Below are positions 25,054-36,930 of a stretch of 64,000 nt of DNA, in pieces. Position 1 is the stretch's first letter. Each line of letters begins with the position of its first letter. A program made the translations under genes and the position numbers. The notes below the pieces were generated by a model. It saw only the letters and a program-made list of their open reading frames with translations. It made no database searches and was not told the origin of the DNA. The stretch is from Pseudoscleropodium purum (lineage: Eukaryota > Streptophyta > Bryopsida > Hypnales > Brachytheciaceae), in NCBI GenBank assembly GCA_963969395.1, contig OZ017805.1, forward strand, positions 8,308,001-8,372,000, given 5' to 3'.

Positions 25054-26808
25054 AGGGGGAAGTAGCTAGTAGATTGCCTTTAATTAGTTAGGGTTTTATT
25101 TTTAGAGTTCAGAATGGATTTTCCGTATGTGGGTTCGGGTTCCAGATTTCTCGGAACAACTAGCCTTGTGGGAGCACATAAATTCAAAATGGATAGGATT
25201 AGTCTAGGATAGGTTAGATAGACTTATAATTTTTTATTTTTTTTAGTAATCCATCGAGATTTTGGCTACCTTAAGATATTCTAGAAATAGTCAATTTCAG
25301 GATTACTAGAATTGTTACAATGTTACGGAAACAGATTCGATATGCATCTAGAATCCGGAAAAGTTCCAGATTCCAAGAATTTACGTTCTAGGCTTCCGGT
25401 CTAGGGAACTGTTATGGGAATGGTCTTCTACCCGTTGTCCACTAGAAATTGTTGGTCGCACGTCAGGTACTTAAAGCCATCGCTAATTCACTTTTCTCCT
25501 TTTCTGGTTGCTAAACCTTGTGGACATATAGTTGAGAGAAAGAGTGGTGAATTAGTGACCGTGATAAGGAGAGGATAGAAAATTTGGTGCCGTTTGCACC
25601 GAATTAGGTTGTTAAGTGTTGGTGATTCATGGCAGTGGTTGGCGATTCGGCTACACGAAAGTTCGTACTGGTAGTCCGAATAGTCTATTCAATCATTCCT
25701 TCCAATCCAACCTACCGAGCGTAGCTAGAAGAGGATCTCATGTATATTGGGTGCGTCAAATTCTTAGATAGGCCATGGAGTATGAAGAATGAGGAGATGA
25801 TCTAGGAACTCATTTATGAAGTTCCGAACTAGTACAAGTTGACAATGAAGGGTCAACCTGTAGCTTGGACAGAAGACATCGGGGCGGATGTGTATTCATT
25901 CAAAAAGAAACAACTCGGATTAGTCGAAAAGACAGATAAGGACGTCACTTGAAATTCTGAAGTTTAGTTTACACGAACGAAGGTTTTGTCATGAGTGATT
26001 GCAAAAATGAGAGGCATAGACAAATACTAGAATTCCTCATTTTGATCTTGTATCCAAAAAAGCCTACCTGGGTTATGGCCATGGTGGCTAACACCATCTT
26101 CGGGGCCTTAGAGGATTAGATTGTGCATTATGAGAGAGTGATTTAGGGTGTATTGGGGAAATTAGCTAATCATGTGGCCAAGGCGAAACACAGCCCTATC
26201 ACCCCATATCTATTTCACCTCTACCATTACAAGGAGGTCTTGAGTGCTTAGAAAATGATTCAATACAATACTAGTGTCAAGGTCCTAAAGTATGGCTTAA
26301 CGGATGAACTAGAGAAAGTGAAGAAGGAATCCAAAGAAGAAGAAGAAGCGGCCGATTAGTAACAAAGGAAGTCCACGGATTTGGCTACATGAGGGAAGGC
26401 ACCATTGCCGGATAGAGGAGAGCCAAGTATGGATCCGAAATAACATGAAGACCTAGATTTCTTTGAAGCCGGACTCTAGTGGATGCACCAGGTCAAAAAA
26501 ATCTACAGCGACCTAAAGGATTACATACTCATCACGGGCGAATTCCAGGTGGAGCCAAACAAGATTTTGGAAGAGATTTGGAAACGGTTGGATCCAAAAG
26601 AGTTTTGGCAGAAACAAGAGCATATTCGGAAATTGAAAGAGCAAAGGGATAGCCTCAAGTTCCAATTAGAATAAATGGAAGAGGGGTTGAATACGGCAAG
26701 ACAGAAGGAGACGAATGCTCTTTGACTCGTCCACAGCCTCAAGAAACTTGTAATGATTCTGGAACGGTGATCAAAGCTGACCTTTATACCACTTGGTTGG
26801 AGAAAGGT

Positions 26809-27988
26809 TGTCGCAGCACAGGGCAGGTCAATTCCCCATTATACTCACAAAAATTGCTCTAGAGTATAACTAAGTGACTCTAAAGATCGAACCCACGAGA
26901 TCCTGTGAAGTATCTAGCTCTATTAAGTAGTTAAGCTCAGTCAGTATCCCAATCTTACTTTCCGGTCCTAGATCTAGAACCAGAAATACCACCACACCGG
27001 ATAACTATAGACCGGATTACTCCTTCTTCCGATCCTACTAACTATCCGGTCTGTGCAAATATCCAAATCCCAGGATCTTACAACTTCCGGTCCTGGAAAT
27101 CCGTCCTGACCAATCCGGTCCGGATGGTCATCATGTATCCGTAATCCTATCCGGTTTAGTTTTGCCTCTGTTTCACCATCAGAGGGGTCGCCGCTTAATT
27201 TTGAGAGTGGTAGGCCCACCACTCCTTCCGTGACTTATAGTGGCTGAAGACCCACTGTCCTACTTCCTAAACTCCTAAGCTAATCCGGATCCGGTTTGGT
27301 CCTTCACAACAACCCAGATAGCAATCCGGGTTGTAGGTCACACAAAGACCCCACACTCGACCCTCTCATACTACATTGACCTTGATGCTACTTTCGATCC
27401 GTGCGAAGATAGGTGGTAACAAGTGTACCCGTCCGTTCCAACATCGACTAAAGTTCTTCCGTTTACCAACTAAGGCGGTAAGACCTCACAGGAGATCGGA
27501 CACTCGACTGGATTTCCCACCCGGGAGTTCTAGCGCAGCTAAGGAATCCCTCCCTACCCGCCTAGCCTAACAACGGCTTTCTCACCCGGAATCTTAAACT
27601 CTAGACGTGCTGAGGAACTAAGTTCACCCCAACTCTTAGATACCTACTCACATGCACCTAGGATCGGAAAAGAAACACCAAGGGGAGAAATCACTCGCAA
27701 ACCGGCTCGTACTATCCTAACTCCACATCATACAATCCTGTCGCGCTGGAGAGAGACACACAATGAGGAGAAGAGAAAAGTACAAGAAATTTGCAAAATG
27801 AAGACTCCCAGTTCCCATCGCAGGAACCGATTTGTATACAAAGGGTAAAAACCCTAAAAGCACAAAAAGGAGCGGAAAACCCGTGGGGGTCCGCCGCCAC
27901 CCTAATCTAACTTCCGGCTAACCTAATACTGTTGAGCCGGATCCGGATCCGGATCTGCTCCTACTCCTAACTGAAATCAAAATCCTAT
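26809..27988 (-). other. 3' region of element B
   Basis: About 1.2 kb between the Gag-like stop and the terminus. Some phrases match the 3' region of family A in the same order (a GTGTGACCTACAACCCGG block and GATGGTGAAACAGAGG), so the two families share this part by descent. Near the end there is GTGGGTTCGATC, resembling a Pol III B box, of doubtful meaning. No convincing gene. Confidence 0.5.
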
Positions 27989-29647
27989 CTACTCTACAAC
28001 CCTAGATCCTATTGTCGGGCTTCCGCTCTCTGGAACCAGCTCCTTGAAGACTTCACTCAAGTTCCGGTTCCGTTCCCCCTCCGCAGGGTTAGATCCGGGT
28101 GAAGACTCCAGGTCGATTGTAATATCCGGTCTCGTGCCTGGATTCTCAGTCCGTGCTGACTTCTTGGACTCGGGAGTCCAATCCTTCCTACCCTTCGGAA
28201 CGGTCGCATCCGGAAAGGAATCCGGTAGCGAGAGGTCCGAGAGGTGTATCCCCTTGGAGCATGTTGCTCTAGTCAGCTTCCGGCTGCTTTCCTCAATCCA
28301 GTCCGTAGCCTTCCATCCCTCCATCATCGCCGTCTCCACCTGCTCAGCAAAGTCGGTGAGAATCCGGACCATCCGGGAACCGGATAGTTTCTTCTCCTCG
28401 TGCATCTTCTCGTCGAAGAACTTCGCTTTGGTGGCGGCCGTTCCGGTATCTCCCGGGATGGCCTTGATCTGCTCGGCTATCTTCCGAGTCTCCTCCGCCA
28501 TCTCCCGGGTGGCCGTCACGTCTTCCCGATAGGCAAAGAGAATTGCCTTCAGGGTGTCCACCTCCTCCTGCAACCGGCGGATCTCCGCTTCCTGTTTCCG
28601 GGTCTCTTCCGGATTGGTGATGCACTCCGCCACCTGTTCCGCCAACTTGCTGTCCGGTGGCGCATCTACCAATTTTCCGATCGCCGAAAGCGTCCTGTGC
28701 TTGACCTCCCAATCCGCCCTGATGTTGCAGAGGAGGTTGATGAGGCCGTTGAACGGATCTTGCATTTCCGGGTCTTCCCCGGAAACGGTCTTCTCGGCTT
28801 CTGGTCTCTCTTCCGGGGCCGGTCTGTCGTGACCGAGAGGCATCCCGCGCTTGTGGGGAGGCGTCAACTTCTGTCGCTTGATGGGCGGCATCGGCTCCTC
28901 CTCTTCCTCGCTTGACTCCCGGTCTGAACCGGAATCGGACTCGGCCTCGTCATCCGTTTCCGACTCCCCATACTTCAGGAGGACTTCTTGAGTCCTCCAC
29001 ACCTTCTCCTCCGCGTCGGTGAGGACTTGGTGTTCCCGATAGAGGTGGAAGAGGTAAGGGCACACTAGACTGGCCCTCTTCTTCCCAACTCTACTAACGA
29101 GCTGGGTCACGAGATCAGAAATGATCCGTGCCCAGTCCACTTTCCGGGTACCACTTAGGGCACCGAAAATCGTGTTGCCAAGGGTGATCGTCACCCTGGT
29201 TGGCTTTTCCGGGTGAAGGACCGGAATCAAGAACTGCAGAAGCCGACGGTGTCGGTCATCCACGCAATCCTCGACCGCGTATCCGTCCTTCGGGTTGACG
29301 GCCCCCTGGAACTTGCCTCGGACAAACTCATCCTTCCGGTTTGCCATTCCTAACCCTCCTGCCCGGAAACCATAAACACCTCTCCACATTCCCTCGTTCC
29401 AGCGGATGGGAGATCCTCTCACGGTGTTGTCAAACTAGTTGGATAGTTTTCCGAGGAGCTCCTTGACCATTCTCTCCTCTCTTAAACCCCAGGGTTTCTC
29501 GGCAAACCCTAGGCAACCCATAGAGGTGAGATCCTCCATGAGTTGAGACTTTTCCGGTTCGGTGGAGGAAATAACCGGAATGACTTTCCGGAGCTTCACC
29601 TCGCCTCCAGAGGGACTCGCTGGTCTAGACCTACGTAGCGGCGGCAT
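27989..29647 (-). CDS. Gag-like / putative plant transposon protein of element B
   Basis: From ATG at 29647 (after the GTG at 29653) the frame spans 553 codons to the TAG at 27991-27989, with one in-frame TAG at 29435-29437, one C-to-T change from CAG. The order is a short basic N-terminus; a conserved globular part of ~180 residues (KDGYAVEDC, RLLQFLIPVLHPEKPTRVT, NTIFGAL, CPYLFHLYREHQVLTDAEE); an acidic Ser/Glu run; a likely nuclear signal PPIKRQKLTPPHKR; a coiled coil (EIRRLQEEVDTL, REMAEETRKIAEQI); and a Ser/Pro-rich tail. No zinc knuckle, protease, integrase or reverse transcriptase is visible. The globular part recalls the putative plant transposon protein domain described in many plant genomes; this is inference from pattern, not a search. 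Confidence 0.7.
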
Positions 29648-29812
29648 TCCCACTTCAATCTATCTCACTCTCTCCTAGCCGCATGTCCCGTTCCTCACGT
29701 TCTCTCTCCGATCTCAACCGGAATCAAAGCCTACAGCACACAAACGCAAAAACTCAACCGCGCGCGCTCAAGGTCGAGTTTCTAAAAGGGGGTGCAACAG
29801 TGAAGGCTCCTC

Positions 29813-29821
29813 CTTATATAG
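29813..29821 (-). promoter_or_regulatory. TATA box of element B
   Basis: On the minus strand the sequence CTATATAAGGAGG lies about 165 bases before the ATG at 29647 and about 250 bases after the element's terminus. It is a clean plant-type TATA box that would give a transcript starting inside the element. Confidence 0.6.
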
Positions 29822-31290
29822 TCTCTGGACCCTTTCCGGTTTGGTCATCATGAATCCGGTTCACCCATCATCCGGTCCTAGACCTAATCCGTGTGGCATT
29901 CCGCTTCCGTCGATAGTTACTCTTGACCGGATTAGATCCAAGAGGCCCACTACTTCATGTTCTGAGCTAATTTTGAGTTTTCCTTCTCCACCTAATCGGA
30001 TCCGGTTCCCTAATGGCTAGTTTCCGTTCCTATTTTGGTGCATACTAAGAAAATCAAAATTTTAAGCTGCGACAAAGGTCATATGATTGGATCGAGGATG
30101 ATTAAGATCTTGGTCAATTTTGAAGCCTGGATGGGAGTTATCTTGAGGGACATGCACAAGTTGCTAAGGTATTTGGATCCGGAAAGGGCCATAGACTTAG
30201 AAAGATTTTTGAAAGTCCCTAGAAGCATATTCCAAGATATTCTGGTTCGACATACTCTAGTCCAGCACACTTCTAATGGTCTGATTTAGCCACAATTGGA
30301 AGGATTGAAGTCTATTTTTACTTTAGTTGCCGGTCCATCAATAAATCAAGCACAGACTCCAACAGAACAAGCATAATTTGAGTTGGAGAAGGAACCAAGT
30401 AGAAGGGCCGTTCTAGCAAAGCAAAGAGTTTTCATCCCAATTCTTCACCACCTGAGAGAATCATGACCAAAAAATTTAAGACACCTTGATTGAACATTTA
30501 CCATAACTTCAACGCACAGATTGAAGCGATGATGAATTTGGCCAAGTCTCATTCGAAAGACTTTTTGCACATGCAACATTCGTCACCAAAGAAAGATCAT
30601 GCGGAGATTGAGCTAAGTGATTTGTTGCAAGTCAAAGATCCAAAGATTCAAGAGATTAAAGAGTTGGACAAAACGTGTTGAAGTTCGGATCCAAAGAAGA
30701 GACGGAATCTGAAGACTCTCCTCCGGAAATTCAATGGAAACCTTAGACTTGGTCGTTAGCGACGAATACACTAATGAAGGTATTAATGAAGACTCCGGGT
30801 AGTCAAAGTGGAAGCAATATAAAGAAGGCATGGTAAAGTAGATAGATACTAGGTAGTTAGTTAGGATTTTTTTTTCCCAAATGAATTTCTGAAGTGTAGG
30901 CCCGACTTTCAATTTTTGGGTACAATTGGCTATGAACTTTCCGGATATCTTGGGGTATTCATTGTATAGTTATCTTGATTTCAAGATTGCCTTTTTTGGC
31001 TTTTAAGGCGTTGACTTTGGATTTTGGTTTTGGTTTTTAAAGGGCGGACAGGTTTGTGGCCTCTCATTCTATCCTAACAATTACTCCATTGTATTTCATT
31101 TCCTTCTATAATCTGAGCCACTTGGTGAACATTCTAGCTTTGACTTTGTGTCCGGATCGTGTTGGTTTGTTGCTTGGAGTGTGGAGATGTGAAAATGATG
31201 GATGAAGAGGGATCCGGATTTTGGGGTAATCGAGTCAGATTGAGGGAATACTATTGTAATAGTGTTGGACTTGTGACTGAGGAGCTACAC

Positions 31291-31500
31291 ATGGTGCCTT
31301 TGAATTACCAGAACAATAATCCAATTTAGCTAAAGAGTAGTGAGTGCAGGTCTGGAATCGTATTTGATTCCAAGCAGAGATTAGCGACTGCTAGTGGAAA
31401 CTCCCATTCATTGGAAGGTCTGCCAACCTTAGAATCCATCTAAACATTTAGAAAGACTACTCCTCATCAGTTTCCGATGCCTGTGATTTATTGTTGTAGT
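31291..31500 (+). pseudogene. Second conserved coding segment of family A (copy A2)
   Basis: Starts ATG-GTG-CCT-TTG-AAT-TAC and contains NSHSLEGLPTLESI. The same peptide pattern is present in copies C (51030-51212) and D (near 59862-59690, minus) and in partial form in A1 (32309 onward). Conservation at the amino-acid level across copies suggests a former exon or small ORF. Function unknown. Confidence 0.45.
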
Positions 31501-33247
31501 AGAAGGGAGTGTATGAAATCTTGAGTGATCTACTTATCAGATAGGCCATCCGGAAAGTTGTGAGCATCCGGATCATCCTTTCATGTTGCAACACCTTAAT
31601 TACTTAGGTATTTTGTATGTTTCAGTCGGATTAGTAAGTGGAAAAACTAGAGTGGTGAAGTCCTTATCCCTCGAAAGATCAATAGTGGACCCTTTGATGG
31701 TAAAATAGAGGAATTGAAAACCAGTACTTTGGAGAAATGTAATCTGAAACCGGGTGATGGTGGATCTGGATTGCAATCCGGATAGTAATTGTATCCGGAA
31801 AAGGAAAGAAGAGAGTAGTCGGAAGAAGAGAAAGAGACAATCTGAATACTAAAGTTTGAAAGAACATCTGGAATTCTCTGGGATGATAATCCATATCATC
31901 TTACCATGTTTTCATGTGTAAAGATACTTATGCCTAGACTGCGCATACAACAGGCCTTTGACTTTCTAGTTTTCCCAAGAATGGGTCATTGTATAGTTGC
32001 CCTAGTTTTTGGATGGCTTTTTGGCTTTTTGATTTTGGTTTTGGTTTTAAGGACGGGCAAGGTTGTTGCCCTCCTATTCCATCCTAGTGCATATTCAATT
32101 TGTATTTCATTCTTTTCTTTAAATCTGAGCCACCAAGTAGACATTCTGGCTCTGACTTTGTGTGAAGATTTTTTTGGTTTATTTATTTGAGTGGTGAAAT
32201 GTAAGAAGGAAGGGTGAGGAGGAATTTGGATCTTAGGTAATAGGGCCAGATTGAAAGAGTGCGTTTGCAATAGAGTTGGACTTTTGAAATGTGAGTAAAG
32301 ACTTGTGTATGGTGCCTTTGAACTATCAGAACAGTAATCTAGTTAAGCCAAAGAATAGTGTGAGAGCAGATTCGAAATTAGGTGCGATTCCATGCAGAGA
32401 TAAGTGACCGCCAAAAGAAATCCCTTCTCACCGAAAGGTCTACCAACCACAGGATCAGTCTTACTAGGAAAACTACCTCTTATCAGTTCCGGGGGTCTTT
32501 GATCTGTCGTTATAGTAGATGGGACTTGTGGTGACTTTGAGTGACCTACTTACCGGATAGGCCATCCGAAAAGTTGTGAAGGTGTCAACTATTCTTATCT
32601 ACCACAACATATTAATTTACTCGTGCATTTGTTTATTTGAGTAAGATTAGAAAGTGTGTAAAATCTAAGTGGTGAAGTCTCTACCCCTCTAAAGACCAAT
32701 AGTATCCCTTTTGATGGTAAAATAGAGGAATAAAAAACCAAAAACTAGAAGAGACATAATTAGAATCTAGATGAGGACGGATCCAAATTGGATTCTAGAA
32801 AGTAACTAGATTCAGAAAAGAAAAAGGAAGTGGACAGATTGGAAATAGAAGAAATACAAATACCTTAGTCTGCAACAACATCCTAGAATCCCCTAGGACG
32901 ATCTTTCGAGTTATTTTACCACGTTCATGTATTGTAAGGATACTTATGCCTAGATCGTGTGTACGACATCCACCATATGTAGATTGGAAGGAGATATGAA
33001 TATTAGGAAGTTCTTGCTTCAATATTGGAGACCAGATAACTCCGAAAGTACACTCAAATTGAGGTACCGGAATTGCTGGTACGGTAAATGGATTGTCAAA
33101 AATATTCCTCTTACTTAGGTGGATGCAACTTGTCTAGTATATGCAAATTGGTCCATGATAGTGGATCCAAAGTCATGGACGATTTCCAAAAAGATTAGGG
33201 AGGCTACCTTAGCAAATTTGAATCAGGCAAATGTCGTGAACTCGTGA

Positions 33248-33660
33248 CAAAGTACCTACTCCGAGGTTGCCACTACCATTGTCACATGTTATGAGTCACT
33301 ATGCACATTGTTGCGCCCATCGTGAGAAACCATGATGTTTTTTCGAAGGTGGAAGCAATGATTAGGCAACCTTATGATGTTGTCTACATCAAGTAAGTGT
33401 ATTTGTGGATAAGGTTTTTGAAGGTACATTTACCTTGTATAACTGTTGTACAATTAATTTATCAGAGGTGTTATTTGTGACATATAAAAATGGATATATT
33501 TCAATAGTGAAAGAACTATGATGTTCTTTACATGAATTGGAATTCATGTTATTATTTTTGATGGAATATTATATTAGGCGTTATTCATCTATAGATCTCT
33601 ACACACCCTAAATTTAGTTGTACATAGTCCTTCAAATGTCATTGTAAGTACTGTGATTTG
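33248..33660. other. Sequence after X1
   Basis: No gene is visible past the X1 stop. AT-rich sequence leads into the 100-bp repeats at 33690. Confidence 0.3.
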
Positions 33661-33689
33661 ATGGTATTATCACTTTATCATACACTACA

Positions 33690-34000
33690 CACCATCAAGG
33701 GATCCCTCGATGGAATGTAAACAATCTCCTTATTACAGAAAGCAACTATCCATTTGATAATTTGGATACCTTGCCCAAGACTACTGGCACTCCATCTAGG
33801 GATCCTGCAATGGAATCTAAATGTTCTCTTTATTACCAAATATAACTATCCATTTGGTGATTTAGACACCTTGTCCAAGACTACTAGCACTCCATCTAGG
33901 AATCCCTCGATGGAATCTAAATAGTCTCCCTATTATAGAAAGCAACTATCCATTTGATAATTTGGATATATTGAATGTAACCTAGTGATTCATTTGTGTA
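33690..34000. repeat. Three ~100-bp tandem repeats
   Basis: The phrase GGATCCCTCGATGGAATC starts at about 33699, 33799 and 33899, followed each time by AACTATCCATTTG and CACTCCATCTAGG. The period is 100 bp. Confidence 0.75.
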
Positions 34001-34590
34001 TACTTCCATTGAACTCTTAGAAAATCTTATCTCAAAATCAATTGCCTACATCTCTTCTGAGTATGTGTTATAGATTATTTTTGATGGATTTAAATGAGTC
34101 ATATGACTCGTACTATAGCACATAAATGAAATTGTACCACTTGTATACCATGATTTTTAGTGAAGCCAACGCAAATCCTAAACCCTCGTTAGGGAATCTT
34201 TCAATGCTAGAATCCAAAACACACTCTTCAATGAAGGATTAATAAGGGGGATGGAAGCCATCCATGCTTCACGTATTTGTTGTCATAGGACCTCTCGATA
34301 ACTTCAAGTCATTAGTTTTGTTTTGAATTGGAACCTTTAATGCCCTAAATCCAATCTACAACTCTCCCAATTTTGCACATTTTGTATTGTAGCACAATGA
34401 ACTGTGGAACAATAATTATATAATTTCTTTCTTTTCCAAGCATAGAAAGCACTCCCTAATTATTCATGGGTTTAAACTTTGATGCATGTAATGCATTCTT
34501 CTTTGGAGAGATCTTGGGATATCCTTCACTCCATCGAAGGATTTCACTACTATATTAATTCTGGACTATTGATAATCCAAAAGTAGTTAA
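34001..34590. other. Intergenic AT-rich sequence
   Basis: Nothing recognised. It includes short A/T runs and no supported ORF. Confidence 0.3.
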
Positions 34591-34593
34591 ATA

Positions 34594-36039
34594 ATGCAAG
34601 CACATGATGCAAAAGATGATAATTTGAAAGTGAATTGGGCACCTTTGGTGGCTCGTGCACATATGAATTTGAGCACGAAAGGTATAGATCACTTTGAAAA
34701 AGCAAAGAACTACTATAGAGATGGACCCAATATAGATGATGATATTCCTCTTTATGATGTGGGACCTTCAAGTTCAATTCCTTGTCGCAACTCTTCACTT
34801 CTTTGCCTTCCAAATGAAAGTGTTGTAGTTGACGAACGTATGCACTTTCCTTTGGAGAACAATGAAGCTACTGTAAGAGATTGTAGCAATGATGATCCTC
34901 CCCACAATGGAGACAACAACAATAATCATGTGTTTTCAAAAAACAATGGCAGGAATAAAGATGACCACAACGATACAAACGAAGAGAACATGGGAAACTG
35001 TACAACTTTGAATAATGAGTTGTCAAGCCATGATGGCGGTGGTAGTAAAGGACGGGTGCTTGGCCAAGCTAGTAGCAACAAATTTTCAATAGGTCACCAT
35101 GGTAGAGACATTAGAAGGTTACCTATGGCTTGCAACTTCCAACAAATGAAATGGACGTTGATTATGCAATGCGTTTAGACCCTTCATGTGTGCGTGTGGA
35201 AGAAGACAACATTCAACGTCCTACGCAAATTAATACTAATGCTACCTTACAAATTATGTTTTCTACCATGGGTTGTAGACGAAGCTCATCACGGCTACAT
35301 TCTACATTGCCCTTTGCTACGAGAACTTTAAATCCTACCTCTAAACATGTGGAAGAAGGATTAGGCTCAATAGGGAATGTTTGAGTCTTAGTGCAAAATG
35401 TTTTTTAATACTACTCAAGGTAGTAGACTCCTTCAAGCCCCTTGTCCAATCATTGTGGGTAAATATAGATCACCACATCAAGGTACTTGTAGAGGAAAGA
35501 ATGCTCATGGAGCATCATTGTCAAGGGCACCCTAAACATCCACCCCACAAAATTGGAGCACCACATATTGATGTCGTTATAGAAACATTTGTGGAAACAT
35601 TTACTCCAAGGCCCACATTGACGACACTAACATTTGTTGTTTGTAGAGATCAAAAGGGCCCAACCATAAATTCAAATGCAAAAGATCTTGTAGTAAAACA
35701 ACAAATGAAGATAGTGAATAGGAATTATAAAAGAAGAAGAGTCATTACAAAGCTTTGAAATGAGAATTCAAAGGTCGATGGGCATCGCTTATCATAGGAC
35801 ACTAATGATGAAGAAGGTTCTAGAAGCGAGGATAAGGAAGATGACAATGACCATGACTGCAATGAAGTACCAACAGATGGGGATGTGTGCATTCGAGATG
35901 TTCATTGGGCAAGGCTTTCTATCCAAGAATTCTGCAAGTCAAGTTGTTTGAATAATGCAACGACAACATCAGTAGATCAAGTAGATCTTGAAGAAAATTT
36001 TAAGCACTTGAATCTTAGATTGAAGATGAAGAGATCTTA
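34594..36039 (+). pseudogene. Unidentified decayed gene, Asp/Asn-rich
   Basis: A 194-codon open frame (34594-35178) begins with VNWAPLVARAHMNLSTKG and becomes rich in Asn, Asp and His (HNGDNNNNHVF, NKDDHNDTNEENM). Beyond 35130 coding-like sequence continues in other frames: 35130-35384 (MDVDYAMRLDPSCVRV), 35381-35758, and near 35820-36030 where RSEDKEDDNDHDCNEVPTDG and EENFKHLNLRLKMKRS read in one frame. The pattern suggests a frameshifted gene or unspliced exons. I do not recognise it; such acidic low-complexity proteins are common in plant transposons. Confidence 0.4.
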
Positions 36040-36930
36040 GAGAAAGAGTTCTTTTGTTAATGAATGTAAAGGTTCATATGTTATGGAAGTATAGGTTCAC
36101 TGTATTGTTATTCTACATTGAATTGCATGGAATCTATAAATACTATTGGTTACTATAATGACAATTGCATGAGTATTGCTTATTTATTGATCATGCATGA
36201 TTATATATTAAGTGCAATCACTATAAGAGAAAGGCTTATTTTAAATGAGTTTTTACATCCACGCCTAAAAATAAGATTATATGTAATGACCTTAAAGAAT
36301 AAATTTAGCAAAATTTTAGAAGAGATATATTGAAAAACTACCTTTGAACAACCCTTTTTATATAGTGAATGGTCCACTTTAAAGAAATACTATATGCTTT
36401 ATATTTAACAATTTCTAATTGACAATCTCAAAAACTTGCGACCAACTTTTTATAAAACTATCCATTTCTATTCAAAAAGCTTGAAGGCGTCTTAAGCACT
36501 TACAAAACAAGCCAATACCTCCAAATGCGGCCTACAACATGCGCGCCCCAATCGATATAGGTCCCCAATAGACAACATCCATGCTAAATTGTGTTCGCAC
36601 CAAAATTACTTTTGTTTGCGCCCAACTAGTACGTCTATGCCCATAATGTCGTTGCTTGGACCCTAGTGTGGATTGCCATGTTACGCAACAAATGTAATTC
36701 ATGGTAACCTTTATTTACTTGACAAAATTTGATACTCCAAATTCTAAAAGTCATCTGATTGCATGCCTATTCAGTCTAGCAACCCAAACTCGCCCAATGT
36801 AATAACGTTGTTTGGGTGACCCTCGTACTACTTCAAAAATAAGTATGAGCTTCAATACTCTGCAATTAAAAAAAAATTTACCAACACCTAAAGGTTCAAG
36901 AACCAAATGACCTTCTAGTGGCGTGATAAA
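36040..36930. repeat. AT-rich sequence and left half of an old dispersed repeat
   Basis: 36040-36500 shows nothing specific. From ~36780 to 36930 the sequence is the left half of a dispersed repeat whose right half is 42475-42600. The two halves together match 43160-43400, including ATGAGCT(T/G)CAATA and TTGATGTTAATTTGAATC. The copia element split it. Confidence 0.5.

Larger units (their letters stand above)
26809..30074 (-). mobile_element. Family-B element (youngest, innermost of the nest)
   Basis: It is 3,266 bp, with perfect 9-bp inverted termini TGTCGCAGC (26809-26817) and GCTGCGACA (30066-30074) and a perfect 5-bp TSD AAGGT (26804-26808 and 30075-30079). Copies C and A2 show the uninterrupted target order on both sides. 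It is clearly more GC-rich than its host, with frequent CCGGAT, and its gene is almost intact, so it is the most recent insertion. Reading on the minus strand: a ~420-bp leader with a TATA box, the Gag-like gene 29647-27989, then ~1.2 kb of 3' sequence without a recognised gene. No internal second copy of the 5' terminus, hence no long terminal repeats. Confidence 0.85.
25629..30842 (+). pseudogene. Gag-like gene of A2, split by element B
   Basis: Coding segments are 25629-26808 and 30075-30842. Recognisable blocks are the N-terminal ATG aligned with other copies, TWVMAMVANTIFGALED (near 26070), HSPITPYLFHLYHYKEVLS (near 26200), an acidic run, VEPNKILEEIWKRLDPKEF (near 26550), then after B the GSRMIKILVNFEAWMGVI block (30090) and the C-terminal SQSGS..KKAW. 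Numerous TAG codons stand where other copies have a sense codon, so it is dead. Confidence 0.65.
25167..31952 (+). mobile_element. Family-A element copy A2 (inside A1, contains B)
   Basis: A2 sequence is 25167-26808 plus 30075-31952. It begins TGTGGGAGCACA and ends GCGCATACAACA. The 5-bp flanks are AGCCT (25162-25166) and GGCCT (31953-31957), 4 of 5. The A1 sequence continues in register across the insertion, from a stretch around CCAGATTTCTCGG to one around TTTTTGGCTTTTTG. Compared with copy C it has the same order of parts: ~460-bp AT-rich leader, Gag-like gene, ~1 kb 3' region with a second conserved coding segment (31291-31500). No long terminal repeats. Confidence 0.8.
23131..32968 (+). 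mobile_element. Family-A element copy A1 (outermost of the nest)
   Basis: A1 sequence is 23131-25166 plus 31953-32968; the middle is A2. It starts TATGGGAGCACAG (family TGTGGGAGCACA) and ends GTGTACGACA. It is flanked by a perfect 5-bp duplication, TCCAC at 23126-23130 and 32969-32973. Removing it restores the X1 reading frame, which confirms the boundaries. It carries a decayed Gag-like gene (23603-25053). I looked for a second copy of the 5' terminus as a 3' long terminal repeat and found none; the only other TGTGGGAGC in the interval is the start of A2. Confidence 0.8.
21487..33247 (+). pseudogene. X1 exon 2: DUF7869-like transposase relic, split by nested insertion
   Basis: Coding segments are 21487-23130 and 32974-33247; everything between is the A1/A2/B nest. 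The order of motifs is a CTTCNDLQQF zinc-type segment (near 21600), KGSLEYIDFMKQRTYHLNH, a transition near 21900 with a frameshift to ADSNFTILSLS, then NLYLQLDNFAKDDKNQ (near 22140), the degraded counterpart of a VGHTHEDIDAYF-type motif (here LDKYTYKDINAYF), KMKNTFFVADLMKAFMQF, and MSKCEGFAATFGPYVDY (near 22770). The frame is continuous across the A1 insertion, resuming with RKFLLQYWRPDN and ending at TGA 33245-33247. Most stops are C-to-T type. X2 on the minus strand matches it segment by segment. The family name is from memory of plant and alga transposon proteins; medium confidence. Confidence 0.65.

Noticed and set aside
26884..26910. tRNA gene or SINE suggested by GTGGGTTCGATC (minus strand) near the end of B
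   Set aside because: A B-box-like match only; no A box at the right spacing and no cloverleaf could be drawn.
28044..28915. Plus-strand ORFs of 162, 171 and 92 codons opposite the B gene
   Set aside because: Antisense to a well-supported minus-strand coding region whose motifs align with copies A, C and D; they are shadows of its codon structure.
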